DNA of 64,000 nt from Hyaloperonospora brassicae (taxonomy: Eukaryota > Oomycota > Peronosporomycetes > Peronosporales > Peronosporaceae), in NCBI GenBank assembly GCA_947650285.1, contig CANTFL010001287.1, positions 434,001 to 498,000 of the forward strand, given 5' to 3'. The notes under the pieces are model-generated. The model ran no database searches and had not been told where the DNA came from. It worked only from the letters and a program-made list of their open reading frames with translations. Of the stretch, positions 52,875 through 64,000 are shown one piece after another. Each line of letters begins with the position of its first letter. The first letter of the stretch is position 1. The translations under genes were made by a program, and so were the position numbers.

Positions 52875-55800
52875 CGGATGCAACTCATCAACTACTGTCT
52901 AAATTGTAGGCCCAATGTGACTTATCTGCATGCAATTAGTCATGACATGATAATGAAGGATGAATTATTTACCGATTTGACTACCCCAAAAGCATCATAT
53001 AAAATTTGAATATTAAAAGTGTAGCGCTATCCCATTGACCACTTCTCATTATCCAAAAAGTCGAGGGTTTAAAAACTCAAAGAAATTCGCATTAAATTTT
53101 GAATTTCGCGTCATACGCATGCTTCTCCTAGCGATCTGCGCTCATTAACTTTTATTTCGGATACATGACTCAATTAGTACCTCGCCATCACCATATTGTG
53201 TACTTTAAAAAATCCTTGGTATTTATCAAATCACTCGATTTGGTTATAATATTTTTGTTTAAAGACTTAAATGGATCAAAGTGCTCCGGCAATATCCACT
53301 TTATATTCTTACCATCCTCAATATGCAATTAATTTTCTGGTAAAAATAGGCTGCTGCAGTGCTATAAACTCGAAATTATACAGTTTTTCTGGCTTGTAAT
53401 ATGTAGATCAAACAATATCCGTATTTCTAGCTATGGCGCTATACTGTTCGGCTAGTGAAATTTATACAAGAATTAGAATTCAAAAAAAATATTTTTTTTA
53501 ATTATTCATTCGTTTAGTTTATAGTCTTTATATGACATAGACCAGACGCTATATAAAATGTAGCTTCTATTTTGAGCGATATAAGAAATATTTGGATGTA
53601 GCTCCAACACATTTAAATGCCAATATGGCTCCGTTACATACTTCTTCATGCTCAAACCGCATTGTATTAACGCCTGATTTTGATCTTTTGTATAGTATGC
53701 TTTCGGTGCATTCCGCTATAGACATTAAAACTAGAATGAAACTGAAGAATCACGAAGTGCCTTTTTGATATATCTGTTTGTACTTACCATGTTTTTCTCG
53801 TCGACATTTTAGATCTTTCATGTTTGATTCAAACGACTTTTATCTTCTGAGCACTCAGTTGAGCTTACGAGTATTGAACCTGCCAAGTGATTTATGCATA
53901 TTATGAATTTAAATCCGTTAAAGAGTACTCAAATAACATGTCAGATGTTAATTATAATTGGCCCAATTTGTGTTTTGTCTATATTGACTCGATGAACCGT
54001 TTCAATGGTGCTTATGCACTATTGTTTTGATTGGGCGCCTTTTTGATCGCTCCCATGTGTGTGTAATGTGCATCTATGAAACTAATTACTAAAATTCATT
54101 TTTGCTTTATCCACATACTGAACGAGTTGGGTAGTGCTTTTTTGATAAAATCGTCCTTTTAGTTCGTTACGAAAAGGTCTATATAGAATATGTCGATACA
54201 CAGTAACGTTTAACAACCTATATCAGGGTATATATAATACCGATGTCATAGCCGACACAAGCTGTTATTCTTCATTACATGTATAAATTAAATCAGTAAA
54301 CAATTATGGTGAACACTATACTACGTGCGGCTCGGTTGCGTCCTAGCGTTTTAATTAATTTTATTTCTGTGACACATTCCGTAACGGCGCTTGTAATCAC
54401 GTCAGAATACTAATGCGAGACTTCCGCATTGTGATTATACATCATTGCGTATTGATTAGACCGTAATATCGGCAGGGAGAGCTAGGAATATTACTGCTTT
54501 GATTCAATATACCAGTATACTATTATATGTGTATTTTTATAGGGACATCATCCTCTTTTTGCAAAAGTAGTATCATGACGATTTTGACAAACATTGACAT
54601 TCAATTTTTAAGTTTTATTAATTTCCATGTATTCTTATTGACTAAGTCATTTATTTGAGGTTTTTAGCGAATGAATACGTGGCAATTGATAGTTCTAATC
54701 GGTAATTCGTATCGCCAGTAGCAACTTGATTTCAGGCTTTTTAATGGGTTGACGTTTGCCAAATAATGCGTGAAAATACTTGATTCAATGCGAATGGCCT
54801 TCCACACGCTGGGATGATATTATTATGATACTTCTACATAGTCAATCATACTAATTGTATTTTAAATCAAATTTTTGTGAGAGGTTATCGAAGGCAAATG
54901 TCAAATAAAGTGATTTATGTTTTAAAAATGTGTAGGCCAAAGCTATTGTATGGATATAGTGCACGCACACTTTTTGACTGCAATCGAATTTGTTTACTAG
55001 CCTTGACCTAATGGGGGACATATATACAACTACGCGTATACTAATTAGCTTCAATAACTTTTAACAACATGAAACGTTGGATTTAGTATAGCAGATCTAC
55101 CGTAAACTTGCATGCATAAGTCGTCATTTTTTTGTATAATTGACGCGAGGCGAACTATTGTGCGGTTAAATATACGTTAAGTAGATTCACCAGCACAGCT
55201 CTATAATCGTTACTTGAGATGAAGGCGATGTTTGAAGCAGCATGTTGAGAAAGAAACATAGTATACATATGAAGCTTACAAAGATATTTTGCATTAATGA
55301 GCAGATCTATGCCTGGTCGTTGAAGCTTACCTACTTGCCAGCATACAAATTAGTTGAAAGGTTAACTTTTAATTTGAAACATTGATTTCAGCTGAAATAA
55401 AGACTGGGGTTTGCTATATCATAAATATTTCGTCGAATAAATCGAGGTAATTATGCTTAAACTATAATATAATGCGTAATTAAAAAGTATAAAAGTATTT
55501 ACGTTTTCTTTGTTGAAAAAAAACTTCAACCGAAATTTAGACTTAAACGTTTTTTACTATACATTGATGAAACACACTAACGTAATTACCTATTAATCAG
55601 CATTATATATATGATAGCGTATTTTACTTACTTGTAGCGCGAGAACTTATAATTGTCAATTTTTTGCGTAAATTAGGCAAACAGATCACCTCGATTATTG
55701 ATAAGGATGGCTACGTCACATGTTACCTTATAGATTGTACTTCATGCTAAACGCACACTGTTCCTAAGCTCTTCAACTTTTTAGGTGACAATGTCTTTCG

Positions 55801-58800
55801 ATAATAAGGCGTTGATAAAGGATATACGGACTATATTTAACTGTACTGAAAGAACTATATCTGTCCTACTCAATAAAACTCAAGCTGATTGTGTACATCT
55901 ATGCCGTGCGAGGTCTTTCTAGACATAGAATCCTATTTATCAATCGAACTGAGATCGTCATGGATTGTTGTAAGAAGCAGTGTGTGATGCATCGTGGCCA
56001 AGTCATTGCGATCGACAACCGCTTCGCCAATCGTTGTAGGTGTTACCCTATTATCAGTCAATAATGCTAACATTAGTGAGTGGGTTGGCTAGTGTTATTA
56101 TTCATGCCAGTATGATATTTTTGTGCAGATACAAAAAAGCTTATTTGAGGTTTGTAAATGCTAGAACTCTCGTATATTAGTTCGTGAACAATTAAAGACT
56201 GCATGCTTATATTGGAGTACTTTCGTAGTATCCAAATGAGATATTTAAAAAAATAAATTATATTTGTTAAGACTGTAAGAGCGATTATTGTAATCATTCG
56301 AAGTGCATTGGCAACATAACACATCTTTCTGGCGTCCAAAAGTGGATTAAAAAAGATATGTGCTCTATCATGGATCGTCATGTATAAATGCGTTATTTTT
56401 GAGCATGTAATGCTTCTATACCACATAAAACGAGTCACGGCAAATTTTAACGATATTTTATCCGTTATCTTGACATTGCTGTATATGTGCATCCATGATC
56501 ACCTATAATTAATTAATGGAAAGACCGAATACATAAATTCGCACCCTTTAAAAATTTTTACGGCCGTACTCTTTCAAAAAAGATAAAGTGGTAATGTTTG
56601 CATATACTAGCCTTATATATCAACAATTTTGTGTATGCGCACCTTATCGCAATGTACCTTAGTAAAGAGAGCGCTTGACTCCGTAAATTTCTACATTCTG
56701 AGTTGTGATATTACTTTGAGAAAATGGACATTTGTTTGACGACGCACCTACACAAACAATACGAGCTCTACTTAGTGACACAAAAACGGCGTTGAGTAAT
56801 GTGATAATTGACGAAACAACACAGAATAGGAAAATACACATAACGAAAATAAAGAGCTAATTATGATGCCCGGTCTACTCCAGTAATTGCCACCACGAAA
56901 AAAGCAGCAAACCGTCTTCACGTTTAATCCAACTGGAGCAATCAATAACCTTATTCTCAAATTTTACTCGTAGACATATATGCCGCCGCAAAGTTGTCAA
57001 TTCTCACACTATTACTTTTGACAATTAGATAACATATTATGAGCAAAATAAATTGTACTGACAACATTGGTGCTGAGACCAGAAGCGTCTACATGAAAAC
57101 TAACAAAATAGCAATATCATCGCTGTGGTAGGAACGTGTGTCACAGCAGAGCATTTAGAGCGCACAGAGCATTAATGCAATATTATCGACGAAGTAGAAG
57201 AAAATATATTGAGTATATGCCCAGCAGTCTATTCCATACAGAAATTGATCCTTAAAGCGGTAGTTGATGAAAATGTCGAAGACAATGATGGGAGGTAATG
57301 TCCTCTGATTGATACAGGGTATTTTTGTTCAACAGTGAGAACTTCGAGCATTTTTATGCATGGGTTGACTAATGTAACCATGAAATACAATCCCCTAAGA
57401 TTTAATACTTATGTCATGAGTACCGCCGGTGATCCAGCACATACATAATCTGCTTACATATTCTACACGGAGGACACGTCGAATATGTAAGCATATAACA
57501 ACAGACATGATCCCCCTCATCTGATCAATCCTTGTCGCAAGTACGGTATACAAGAGGTTATAGCTCTAACGCCTTAATGTATGTGCACTGCCACCGCCAA
57601 GTAGATAAACCAGCCTCATTGTTCTCAAGTTTTATAGTTATTCGGACTGATTCACTAAAGGTTAAAACCAATACAATTCTACAGCAGCGGCTGTCAAATT
57701 TCCCACGATTTTTATGCACAAACATACTAGTTTTGACTCGCGCGGCATACAGGTGCTAAGTCACGAAATGTTATCTCATCACCGTGACTATATAAATTTA
57801 GCAACAAAGAGTTGGTATGAAAAAGACCCTAGGTCGGCTCTAGGCAGGTGCTTAATTGCTTTCTCATCACTGGCTGATGAACGTTATTATTGTGGAGTGA
57901 TAGAAATCAACGATTATGTGAAGGAATAGGCGGATGTTGGGTTAACATTGTATTGTTTAGGAGAAGAATCTTTCATTGCCTTTATAATGCGGTGCAATAC
58001 ATTTACCAAAAGACCTAATTGAGGAAAGTGTTCTTGCCGCATCTATAGTTGCTAGTAGTATTCGTTTTTTCGCCTAAAAGGAGACACCACACATTTTTTC
58101 CTCTAGGTTAGCCGATGCAAGTTTATTCCAGAAATAGCTGGTATAGGTGTTCGCCTCTCCAATTATTGTAAGCAATCGTTACTGTGTCATCCCATCATCC
58201 GCTATCAATGCATAATAAATTGTGCAAAAACGCGCATTGGGCTTGTACTATCGTATTTCGTCACACCTACGAAATTGTATGTATCATGTATTCGTATGGA
58301 AGACATTGTTGTACAAATAAAATGCAGTGCTTGGAAAGTGACATTAAATTCAAATTATTAATTTCAGGATGATCTCGCTGAAGTATGTCTAAGGAGATCC
58401 ATTTACATATATTAAACTCGTCATCGCCATTATGTACAAAATAATATCGGTGTCAAAACGCTAAGTGTTTTCTACCTTAGACGACACAAAGAACTAGCTG
58501 TCGCTCATTTCCTGGATTCATATACAAAAACAGCAAACATCACGAATGTAATGATGTACACTATCCCGCAGATAACTGGTAAGGCTCTCACACTGATGGC
58601 AGTGCAAGAATGCGTGCTCCCAGATCCTTGTGTTTACTGTACGTGCAGGTGAAGGGTAAAAAAACGGAGCATGAACTGCATAAAAAGAGGAATATATATT
58701 AGCTATTCGATGATATGATCAGATAGCATTTCACGCTAGATATAGTCCCATCGTTCTTATTTGAGCTGCAAATCCCTAGCAGGCACCTTTTCACCACTAC

Positions 58801-58983
58801 TTGTGCGCGTCAAGCAGTGCTTTATGTTATAACTCGTAAATACAGTGGCCTATAACATCCAACGTATGGCGCGTTGCTGAATGCCACACTCGAAGGTGAT
58901 GCTGCTTCAATATTTACTAGCAAAAGTGCTGTTGGGTAATATTGACAATTTAGATTAAATTCCTATCGATCTTTCCTGTTGAG
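52875..58983. other. AT-rich desert
   Basis: No gene. The minus-strand frame 56073-56492 and the overlapping plus-strand frames 57532-57929 are the longest, without recognised motifs. A perfect 13-bp hairpin lies at 57451-57493. Confidence 0.45.
57451..57493. repeat. Perfect 13-bp inverted repeat
   Basis: TGCTTACATATTC (57451-57463) pairs with GAATATGTAAGCA (57481-57493) around a 17-nt GC-richer loop. It may be a hairpin or the end of a small element; no T-run follows. Confidence 0.7.
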
Positions 58984-59640
58984 GTGTCACTATCATGTAG
59001 CGGGCTCATCTCGCACCAAGAATTTGCGATAATTGTGGTCGCACCAAGAATTTGCGATAATTGTGGTCGCACCAAAAGCGTTGACGCATATCACCACATC
59101 ATCGTCGTGTCAATCTCCCTCGTTTGGCCTGTGCGAGCTCGAATGAGCTACCTCATGATGCGAGTCACTCGACACATTAGACAAGGTAAAAATGAGACAG
59201 AGTATCCTTACTCGACCGTTTGGCTAGGCGCAGGCGAATCCGTAGAGGTAGACGAAACCTCTTTCCATTTAAGTTGGGCTAATGAGTCATTTAATTCGCA
59301 CTATGCGCTGGCTTATCATCACTCGCGAAATTGTCACGGCAGGGCACGTCTATATGTTCATCAGCGTCGACGTAGTACCGGCTGAAGTGGAATATCTTTT
59401 GTGTATAGAGTCAATCTAAAATGGGAGAATATCTGACTAGCCCGGGCCGACAAAACCGAGGTCGAGACCATGACCTATACGTCTATAACCACGTATAGCT
59501 GCATCAGGGCGAGCTAGCATTTCGATTTGACCGAGTATTAGGACAATACGTGGACGCTAAATGTGACCGTTTGTTGCCACGCGATGAGCGTGAGCGAGAT
59601 GCGGTGCGCACTGCTCAAAAGTTGATGACCATGTCATAAT
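58984..59640 (+). pseudogene. Coding relic, possibly transposase-derived
   Basis: A 133-codon plus-strand frame (58984-59385) contains a CxxC pair (ICDNCGRTKSV) and SVEVDETSF, which weakly recalls the first acidic block of ISXO2-type transposases. Beyond the stop, another coding-like piece (LAFRFDRVLGQYVDAKCDRL) follows in a broken frame up to about 59640. The start of the frame includes a recent 28-bp duplication. The family assignment is tentative. Confidence 0.3.
59013..59068 (+). repeat. Exact 28-bp tandem duplication
   Basis: Two identical adjacent copies of a 28-base unit starting GCACCAAGAATTTGCG (59013-59040, 59041-59068) are followed by the first bases of a third. Perfect identity implies a recent event. 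Confidence 0.9.
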
Positions 59641-60580
59641 TGTGAGATTAGCTGGCATGAATGATACTGTACGTGCTTCCACTTTGCAAAATGGACGAAT
59701 AGGTCGGGGTCTTATATGCCAATGACAGGTATCAGTAAGACGATATCACAAGGATGAGATGATGCAGTGAGGTATTACGTTACATGGCACTGACACCGAA
59801 TGTTCAGTCCATGTTAACAGTATCGTAGCGCATTTAATTACATAAAACCTAACGCCATAGTTCATTTGCGGCAGCGGTTTGCAGAACGCAGCGCATAACG
59901 TCAAATGGGTTATTAAGTTAGCAAATAATGTTATCTATTATGAACAGACACGCGGCATGCGTGGCGAGCTCAACGGTGGGGTACATTATTGTCTCCAGAT
60001 ATACTTCAAAGTTGCTTTTATAGATGAAATTGTAGTCTTTATATCTACCACACACAATAGTCTGTTACCATTAAGTGTACTGCCATTTAGTTTGCTGTCG
60101 ATCGTTCTACTCGATAGTCTACACGTACCTCCGAGGCATCTGTCGATCCAGTCGTCAGGGTTGATTATAAATTGAGCAGCATCAGTGTGGACGATAAGTG
60201 CCTTGTCGCACATGCTCCAACGAAACGAATGTAATTGAGAGCAGCCACATGCTGACACCACTGTGTAGCCCGCTCCAACTCATTAGAGGTTAGACGTCGT
60301 CTGCCGAGCGTACGAAACATGCAAAAAGCAGAGGCCTCCCATACCTGACATCACATCTGACATCTCACCTGCATTTCAAATCGCCTTTTCAGCTCCACTT
60401 TTCCCTATTCGTCGTCGCTCCAGCAATTAGAGCGCATCTCGACGGTATCGTCCGTCACGTACACACAGCCAAAGTTGTTAACTCAGTACACAACGAAGGG
60501 GACGTGGCAGTGGCCGCCTCGATCGCAGCCTTATCGCCGTCCAAGCGCAGTCTCTGCTACAATCCGTTCTCACAGATTAG
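59641..60580. other. Upstream region of the first P450 gene
   Basis: Composition becomes GC-richer towards the gene. The segment near 60366-60390 (TCACCTGCATTTCAAAT) resembles an oomycete Inr/FPR-type core promoter, about 200 bases before the start codon. This is inference from resemblance only. Confidence 0.3.
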
Positions 60581-62230
60581 ATGTGGTGGCTCCACTTAGC
60601 GGTGCCGAGCTTCATTGCTGTTGCTGCTGCTGTCGTTGCCGCCCTCTACTACACGAGCACTTCCCCCAATGCACCGACAGCGTCATACGAAGAAAAGCTC
60701 AATGACAAAGCGACGGCTAAACAACGTGTTCGCTTTCTGCCATCGAAGATACCCGTTCTGGGCAATACCATTGACCTGCTGATGAACGCGGAACGAATGC
60801 ACGACTGGATAGCCGACCACATCTTGTCGTGCCATGGCGAGCCCTTTACGTTGAGGTTACTTGGCAAAGACGATATGATGTTCATTGCCAAACCGGAGCA
60901 CATTGAACAAGTGCTCAAGACGCAGTTCAGCAACTTTCCGAAGAGTCAGCACATTCACGACGTTTTCTTCGACCTGCTGGGAGATGGTATCGTCATTACG
61001 AATGGCGAGACGTGGAAGCGCCAGCGACGAGTGCTTGTGAACCTCTTCAGTGCTCGAGCTTTGCGTGAACACATGACGCCCTTGTCTCAGAAGTACGTGG
61101 TGCAGTTGCGCAGGATATTCGAAAGCGCGGCGGCGTCGGAGCAGCCAATTGATGCCTTCGGTCTCATGCAATGCTACACGCTCGATGTCTTCGCCGAGAT
61201 TGGCTTTGGTACGGAGACAAAGTTGCTACAAGGATGTGGCCAAGCGCTTGCCACGGCAATTGAGGATTCCCTTTACATTGTTTCTGCGCGCTTCAAGCAG
61301 CCCGACTTACTCTGGAAAACAAAGCGCTGGCTGAATGTGGGCAGTGAGAGAAAGCTGCGTCGTGCGATTCAAGTCATCGATGAACACGTGATGGGAATCG
61401 TCTCGTGTGCGATTCAGCGTCGTCGGGAACGACAAGAAGCGATCGAGAAGGGCAACGCAGGCAGACCTGATTATGCTAAGGATATCGTGTCCATTATTTT
61501 GGACTCAATGGAGTCGAAAGACCAGGTCGTTGATCCAGTTGAGGTGCGCAACATCGCTACTGCCGCACTGATTGCTGGTCGGGACACAACTGGCGATGCC
61601 TTGAGTTGGCTTCTCCACCTGTTGAGCGAAAACCCGATCGTGGAGGCCAAGCTGCGCTCGGAATTGCTAAAGCACTTGCCCCAGCTTGCCACCGAAACTG
61701 AGTACGTGCCATCCGTGGAGGAAATCGACACGGTGCACTACCTCGAGGCAACGATCCGTGAGGTGCTACGGCTTTATCCTGCTGGACCGTTGATCGCCAC
61801 GCACTGCAGTCGCGACACTGTGTTCCCTGATGGCACGTTCGTGCCCAGGGACACGGACATTGGTATCGCATTGTACACAACGGGCCGTCTTCCGACTGTC
61901 TGGGGAGAAGACGCGCTGCAGTTCAAGCCCGAGCGCTTTCTTGACGCCACGACGGGCGAGGTCCTGAAGATGTCATCGTGCAAGTTCTGCGCGTTCAGTG
62001 CCGGTCCGCGCAGCTGCGTCGGCCGAAATTTAGCGTACCTGGAGATCAAGATCGTCGTGACCAACATCCTGAGTCGCTTCCATCTTGTGCCCGAGGCTGG
62101 TCAGAAGCCTGCGTACACACAGGGCATCACGCTGGGTATGCAGACGCCACTCATGATGCGCGTCGAGGCCATTCGCGTTCAAGACTCCAGCTGTCGGTCG
62201 TATAGCTTGAAACGAGCAGTCGGTGCATAA
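60581..62230 (+). CDS. Cytochrome P450 monooxygenase, CYP86-like (oomycete CYP5014 type)
   Basis: A 549-residue single-exon protein. An N-terminal membrane anchor (about residues 1-25) is followed by a proline/basic hinge. The I-helix oxygen-activation motif AGRDTT is at residues 332-337. The K-helix E-x-x-R is E394-R397 in REVLRLYP. The PERF-type motif FKPERF follows. The heme loop FSAGPRSCVG places the thiolate Cys at residue 479. Together these are a complete set of catalytic features. Microsomal P450s of this clan typically hydroxylate fatty acids at the omega end, using NADPH-cytochrome P450 reductase on the ER surface. The substrate here is inference. The family name CYP5014 is suggested from lineage knowledge, not from a search. 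A paralogue follows in tandem 525 bases downstream. Confidence 0.9.
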   Translation: MWWLHLAVPSFIAVAAAVVAALYYTSTSPNAPTASYEEKLNDKATAKQRVRFLPSKIPVLGNTIDLLMNAERMHDWIADHILSCHGEPFTLRLLGKDDMMFIAKPEHIEQVLKTQFSNFPKSQHIHDVFFDLLGDGIVITNGETWKRQRRVLVNLFSARALREHMTPLSQKYVVQLRRIFESAAASEQPIDAFGLMQCYTLDVFAEIGFGTETKLLQGCGQALATAIEDSLYIVSARFKQPDLLWKTKRWLNVGSERKLRRAIQVIDEHVMGIVSCAIQRRRERQEAIEKGNAGRPDYAKDIVSIILDSMESKDQVVDPVEVRNIATAALIAGRDTTGDALSWLLHLLSENPIVEAKLRSELLKHLPQLATETEYVPSVEEIDTVHYLEATIREVLRLYPAGPLIATHCSRDTVFPDGTFVPRDTDIGIALYTTGRLPTVWGEDALQFKPERFLDATTGEVLKMSSCKFCAFSAGPRSCVGRNLAYLEIKIVVTNILSRFHLVPEAGQKPAYTQGITLGMQTPLMMRVEAIRVQDSSCRSYSLKRAVGA

Positions 62231-62755
62231 GCGGTTGGACGACATTGACCCTCCATCGATGAGGTATCAAACAGCACACGCGCTTCAGCGTTTCCTCTTT
62301 GAGTTCCTCGTGTTGTCAGCTGTGATGCCGTCCGTCTGGATGACACCACACAGCAACTGCATCTTCATCCGACTGAGCTGACTGACAGCGTGGCCATTGC
62401 TGCAGCACACAATGCCACACACTTGCCAATGACCGGTTCTGAACGGGCTGTCAAGCGGTCGGTCACGTCGAGCAAATCGGGTGGCAGACAGACTCTTTCA
62501 GCGCGACGTCGCGGACGCTTCTTCGCGCGCGCTGCCAATCAATGGAGATACAACCAGAGACCTCCATCTGACTTCCGTGATCGGCAAGAGCCGTGCGAGC
62601 GAACGGATCATCTGCGGACGGTGCCGCATCACGTTGTTGCGCCTCGTTTTTTGATGGACTGAGTGAGTCGCCATTGTCGCCCATTGCCATCGTCGGCCTC
62701 ACGACAGTTGTTGACTTGTCACTTGCGTACACTGCCAGCAGCCAGCCACTGGACA
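62231..62755. other. Intergenic between tandem P450 genes
   Basis: About 525 bases with only noise frames. It must hold the 3' end of the first gene and the promoter of the second. Confidence 0.5.
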
Positions 62756-64000
62756 ATGCTCGAGGCGCTGTTCACGTCTCCCGAGGTGCTAAGCCTCGTG
62801 TCGGCGGCCGTGTTCCTCACGCTGTGCTGGGCCAAGTTGGACAAGGCCCCTGCCGCCAACGCTACCGGCGACAAAGTCAAGCACGCCGTCGTTCTGCCGG
62901 GAACTCTGCCCCTGCTCGGCAACGCCATTGAACTCGCGGCCAATGCTTCGCAAATGCACGACTGGCTGGCCGATCGGTTTGCTGCCACCGACGGCGAGGC
63001 GTTCGTGGTGCGTCTACCCGGGAAAGACGACATGATGTGCATCGCCAAGCCCGAGCACCTCGAAGCTGTGCTCAAGACGCACTTTGACCACTTTCCCAAG
63101 AGCACCTACATCCACGACGTGTTCTACGACTTGCTGGGCCACGGCATCGTCTTGACGAACGGCGAGACGTGGAAGCGTCAGCGCAACGTCGTTGTCAAGC
63201 TGTTCAGTGCTCGAGCGCTACGTGAGCACATGACTCCGCTCGTGCAGCAGTACACCAAGCAGCTGGTCGGTATCTTGGCGGACGCGGCAGCGACCAGCAC
63301 TCGTCTTGATGTGTGTGACCTCTTGCACCGCTTCACGTTCGACGTGTTTGGCGAGATCGGACTGGGTGCCAAGATGGGCTCCATGTGCGGAGCTTACCAG
63401 CCGTTCGCACGAGCGATGGACGAGGCGCAGTTTCTCGCCGGGAAGCGCTTCAAGCAGCCCGTGTGGTACTGGAAGCTCCGTCGATGGCTCAATGTGGGCG
63501 ATGAGCGCAGGCTCAGGGAAGACGTGCGCGTGATTGATGAGCACCTGATGGGCTTCATTGCAGATGCCGTTGAGCGCCGCCGCTTGCGCGCAGCGAGGCA
63601 GAAGAGAGCAGAGCAGCCAGCCCCTCATCCCGACAAGGACATTGTGTCCATTGTGCTTGACACAATGGAGTCTACAGGTCTGGCGATGGACCCGGAGGAA
63701 GTGCGCAACATCGCTTTGGCCTCCATCATCGCCGGTCGAGACACCACTGCCGACTGCATGAGCTGGTTGATTCACATGCTGAGCCAGAATCCTGCGGTCG
63801 AGACCAAGCTGCGCAACGAGATCTTGGCCCAGATCCCCGATCTGAGCTTTGACATGGCCTACACGCCGTCGAGTGAGGACGTCAACCGGGTGCCGTACCT
63901 CGAGGCTTGCATCCGCGAACTCCTCCGGCTGTACCCGTCAGCGCCTTTGATTACCACGCACTGCGTCAAAGACACTGTGTTCTCAGACGGCACATTTGTG
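62756..64000 (+). CDS. Cytochrome P450, tandem paralogue, 3' end outside window
   Basis: An open frame of 415 codons from ATG 62756 runs off the right edge. It begins with a hydrophobic anchor (SLVSAAVFLTLCW). It then follows the upstream P450 closely through NGETWKRQR, LFSARALREHMTPL, the RFKQP block, the AGRDTT I-helix motif (from residue 326) and the RELLRLYPSAPL K-helix. The heme-binding loop lies beyond the window, so completeness cannot be judged. The strong similarity and the same orientation mark a local gene duplication, with divergence mostly in the N-terminal anchor and the central variable part. Function as for the first copy, with possibly different substrate range. Confidence 0.88.
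   Translation, partial: MLEALFTSPEVLSLVSAAVFLTLCWAKLDKAPAANATGDKVKHAVVLPGTLPLLGNAIELAANASQMHDWLADRFAATDGEAFVVRLPGKDDMMCIAKPEHLEAVLKTHFDHFPKSTYIHDVFYDLLGHGIVLTNGETWKRQRNVVVKLFSARALREHMTPLVQQYTKQLVGILADAAATSTRLDVCDLLHRFTFDVFGEIGLGAKMGSMCGAYQPFARAMDEAQFLAGKRFKQPVWYWKLRRWLNVGDERRLREDVRVIDEHLMGFIADAVERRRLRAARQKRAEQPAPHPDKDIVSIVLDTMESTGLAMDPEEVRNIALASIIAGRDTTADCMSWLIHMLSQNPAVETKLRNEILAQIPDLSFDMAYTPSSEDVNRVPYLEACIRELLRLYPSAPLITTHCVKDTVFSDGTFV

Noticed and set aside
56073..56492. 139-codon minus frame as a transposase gene
   Set aside because: AT-rich composition favours Ile/Tyr/Asn by chance, and no catalytic or zinc motif is visible.

Overview
The window reads as nuclear DNA of an oomycete (Phytophthora / downy-mildew type). 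The reasons are compact genes with few short GT-AG introns, a degraded secreted effector gene of RxLR-EER type, Ty1/copia relics, tRNA-derived SINE-like sequences, and a lineage-typical gene set (tandem microsomal P450s, a bacterial-type aspartate oxidase with a targeting-like extension). Nothing looks prokaryotic. There is no CRISPR array, rRNA gene or intact tRNA gene.

Layout. (1) 1-12.1 kb is a GC-rich, gene-dense island. It holds two hypothetical nuclear-type proteins (1244-2608, 4251-5735), a divergent pair made of an RNF168-like RING E3 ligase (6631-7871, minus, two exons) and a mitochondrial PPR-like protein (8245-11127, plus), and a four-exon LAMTOR2/Ragulator roadblock gene (11329-12134, minus) that no single open frame covers. 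(2) 12.1-20.2 kb is degraded. It contains a broken RxLR-type effector gene, diverged tandem repeats, one copy of a dispersed repeat and a probable three-exon membrane protein (18234-19020). (3) 20.2-24.6 kb is a second island with two convergent housekeeping genes: ALG9 mannosyltransferase (N-glycan assembly in the ER) and L-aspartate oxidase NadB (quinolinate/NAD synthesis). (4) 25-60.5 kb is a long, visibly AT-rich desert. The only well-supported gene in it is at 40269-41353. It also holds minus-strand copia relics (29.0-31.6 kb), two SINE-like sequences (35.3-35.8 kb), a 709-bp element with about 95-bp terminal inverted repeats enclosing a small ORF (44177-44885), and a 313-bp solo LTR with a perfect 5-bp target duplication (52557-52869). 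(5) 60.5-64 kb is a third island with two tandem cytochrome P450 genes, the second cut by the window edge.

The genes do not form one pathway. The best leads are the RING ligase that combines an RNF168-like RING, a canonical PIP box and a C-terminal ubiquitin-binding-type NZF finger, and the TIR element with its internal ORF. Spliced structures were worked out by hand from frame changes and GT/AG sites; they are not backed by transcripts.
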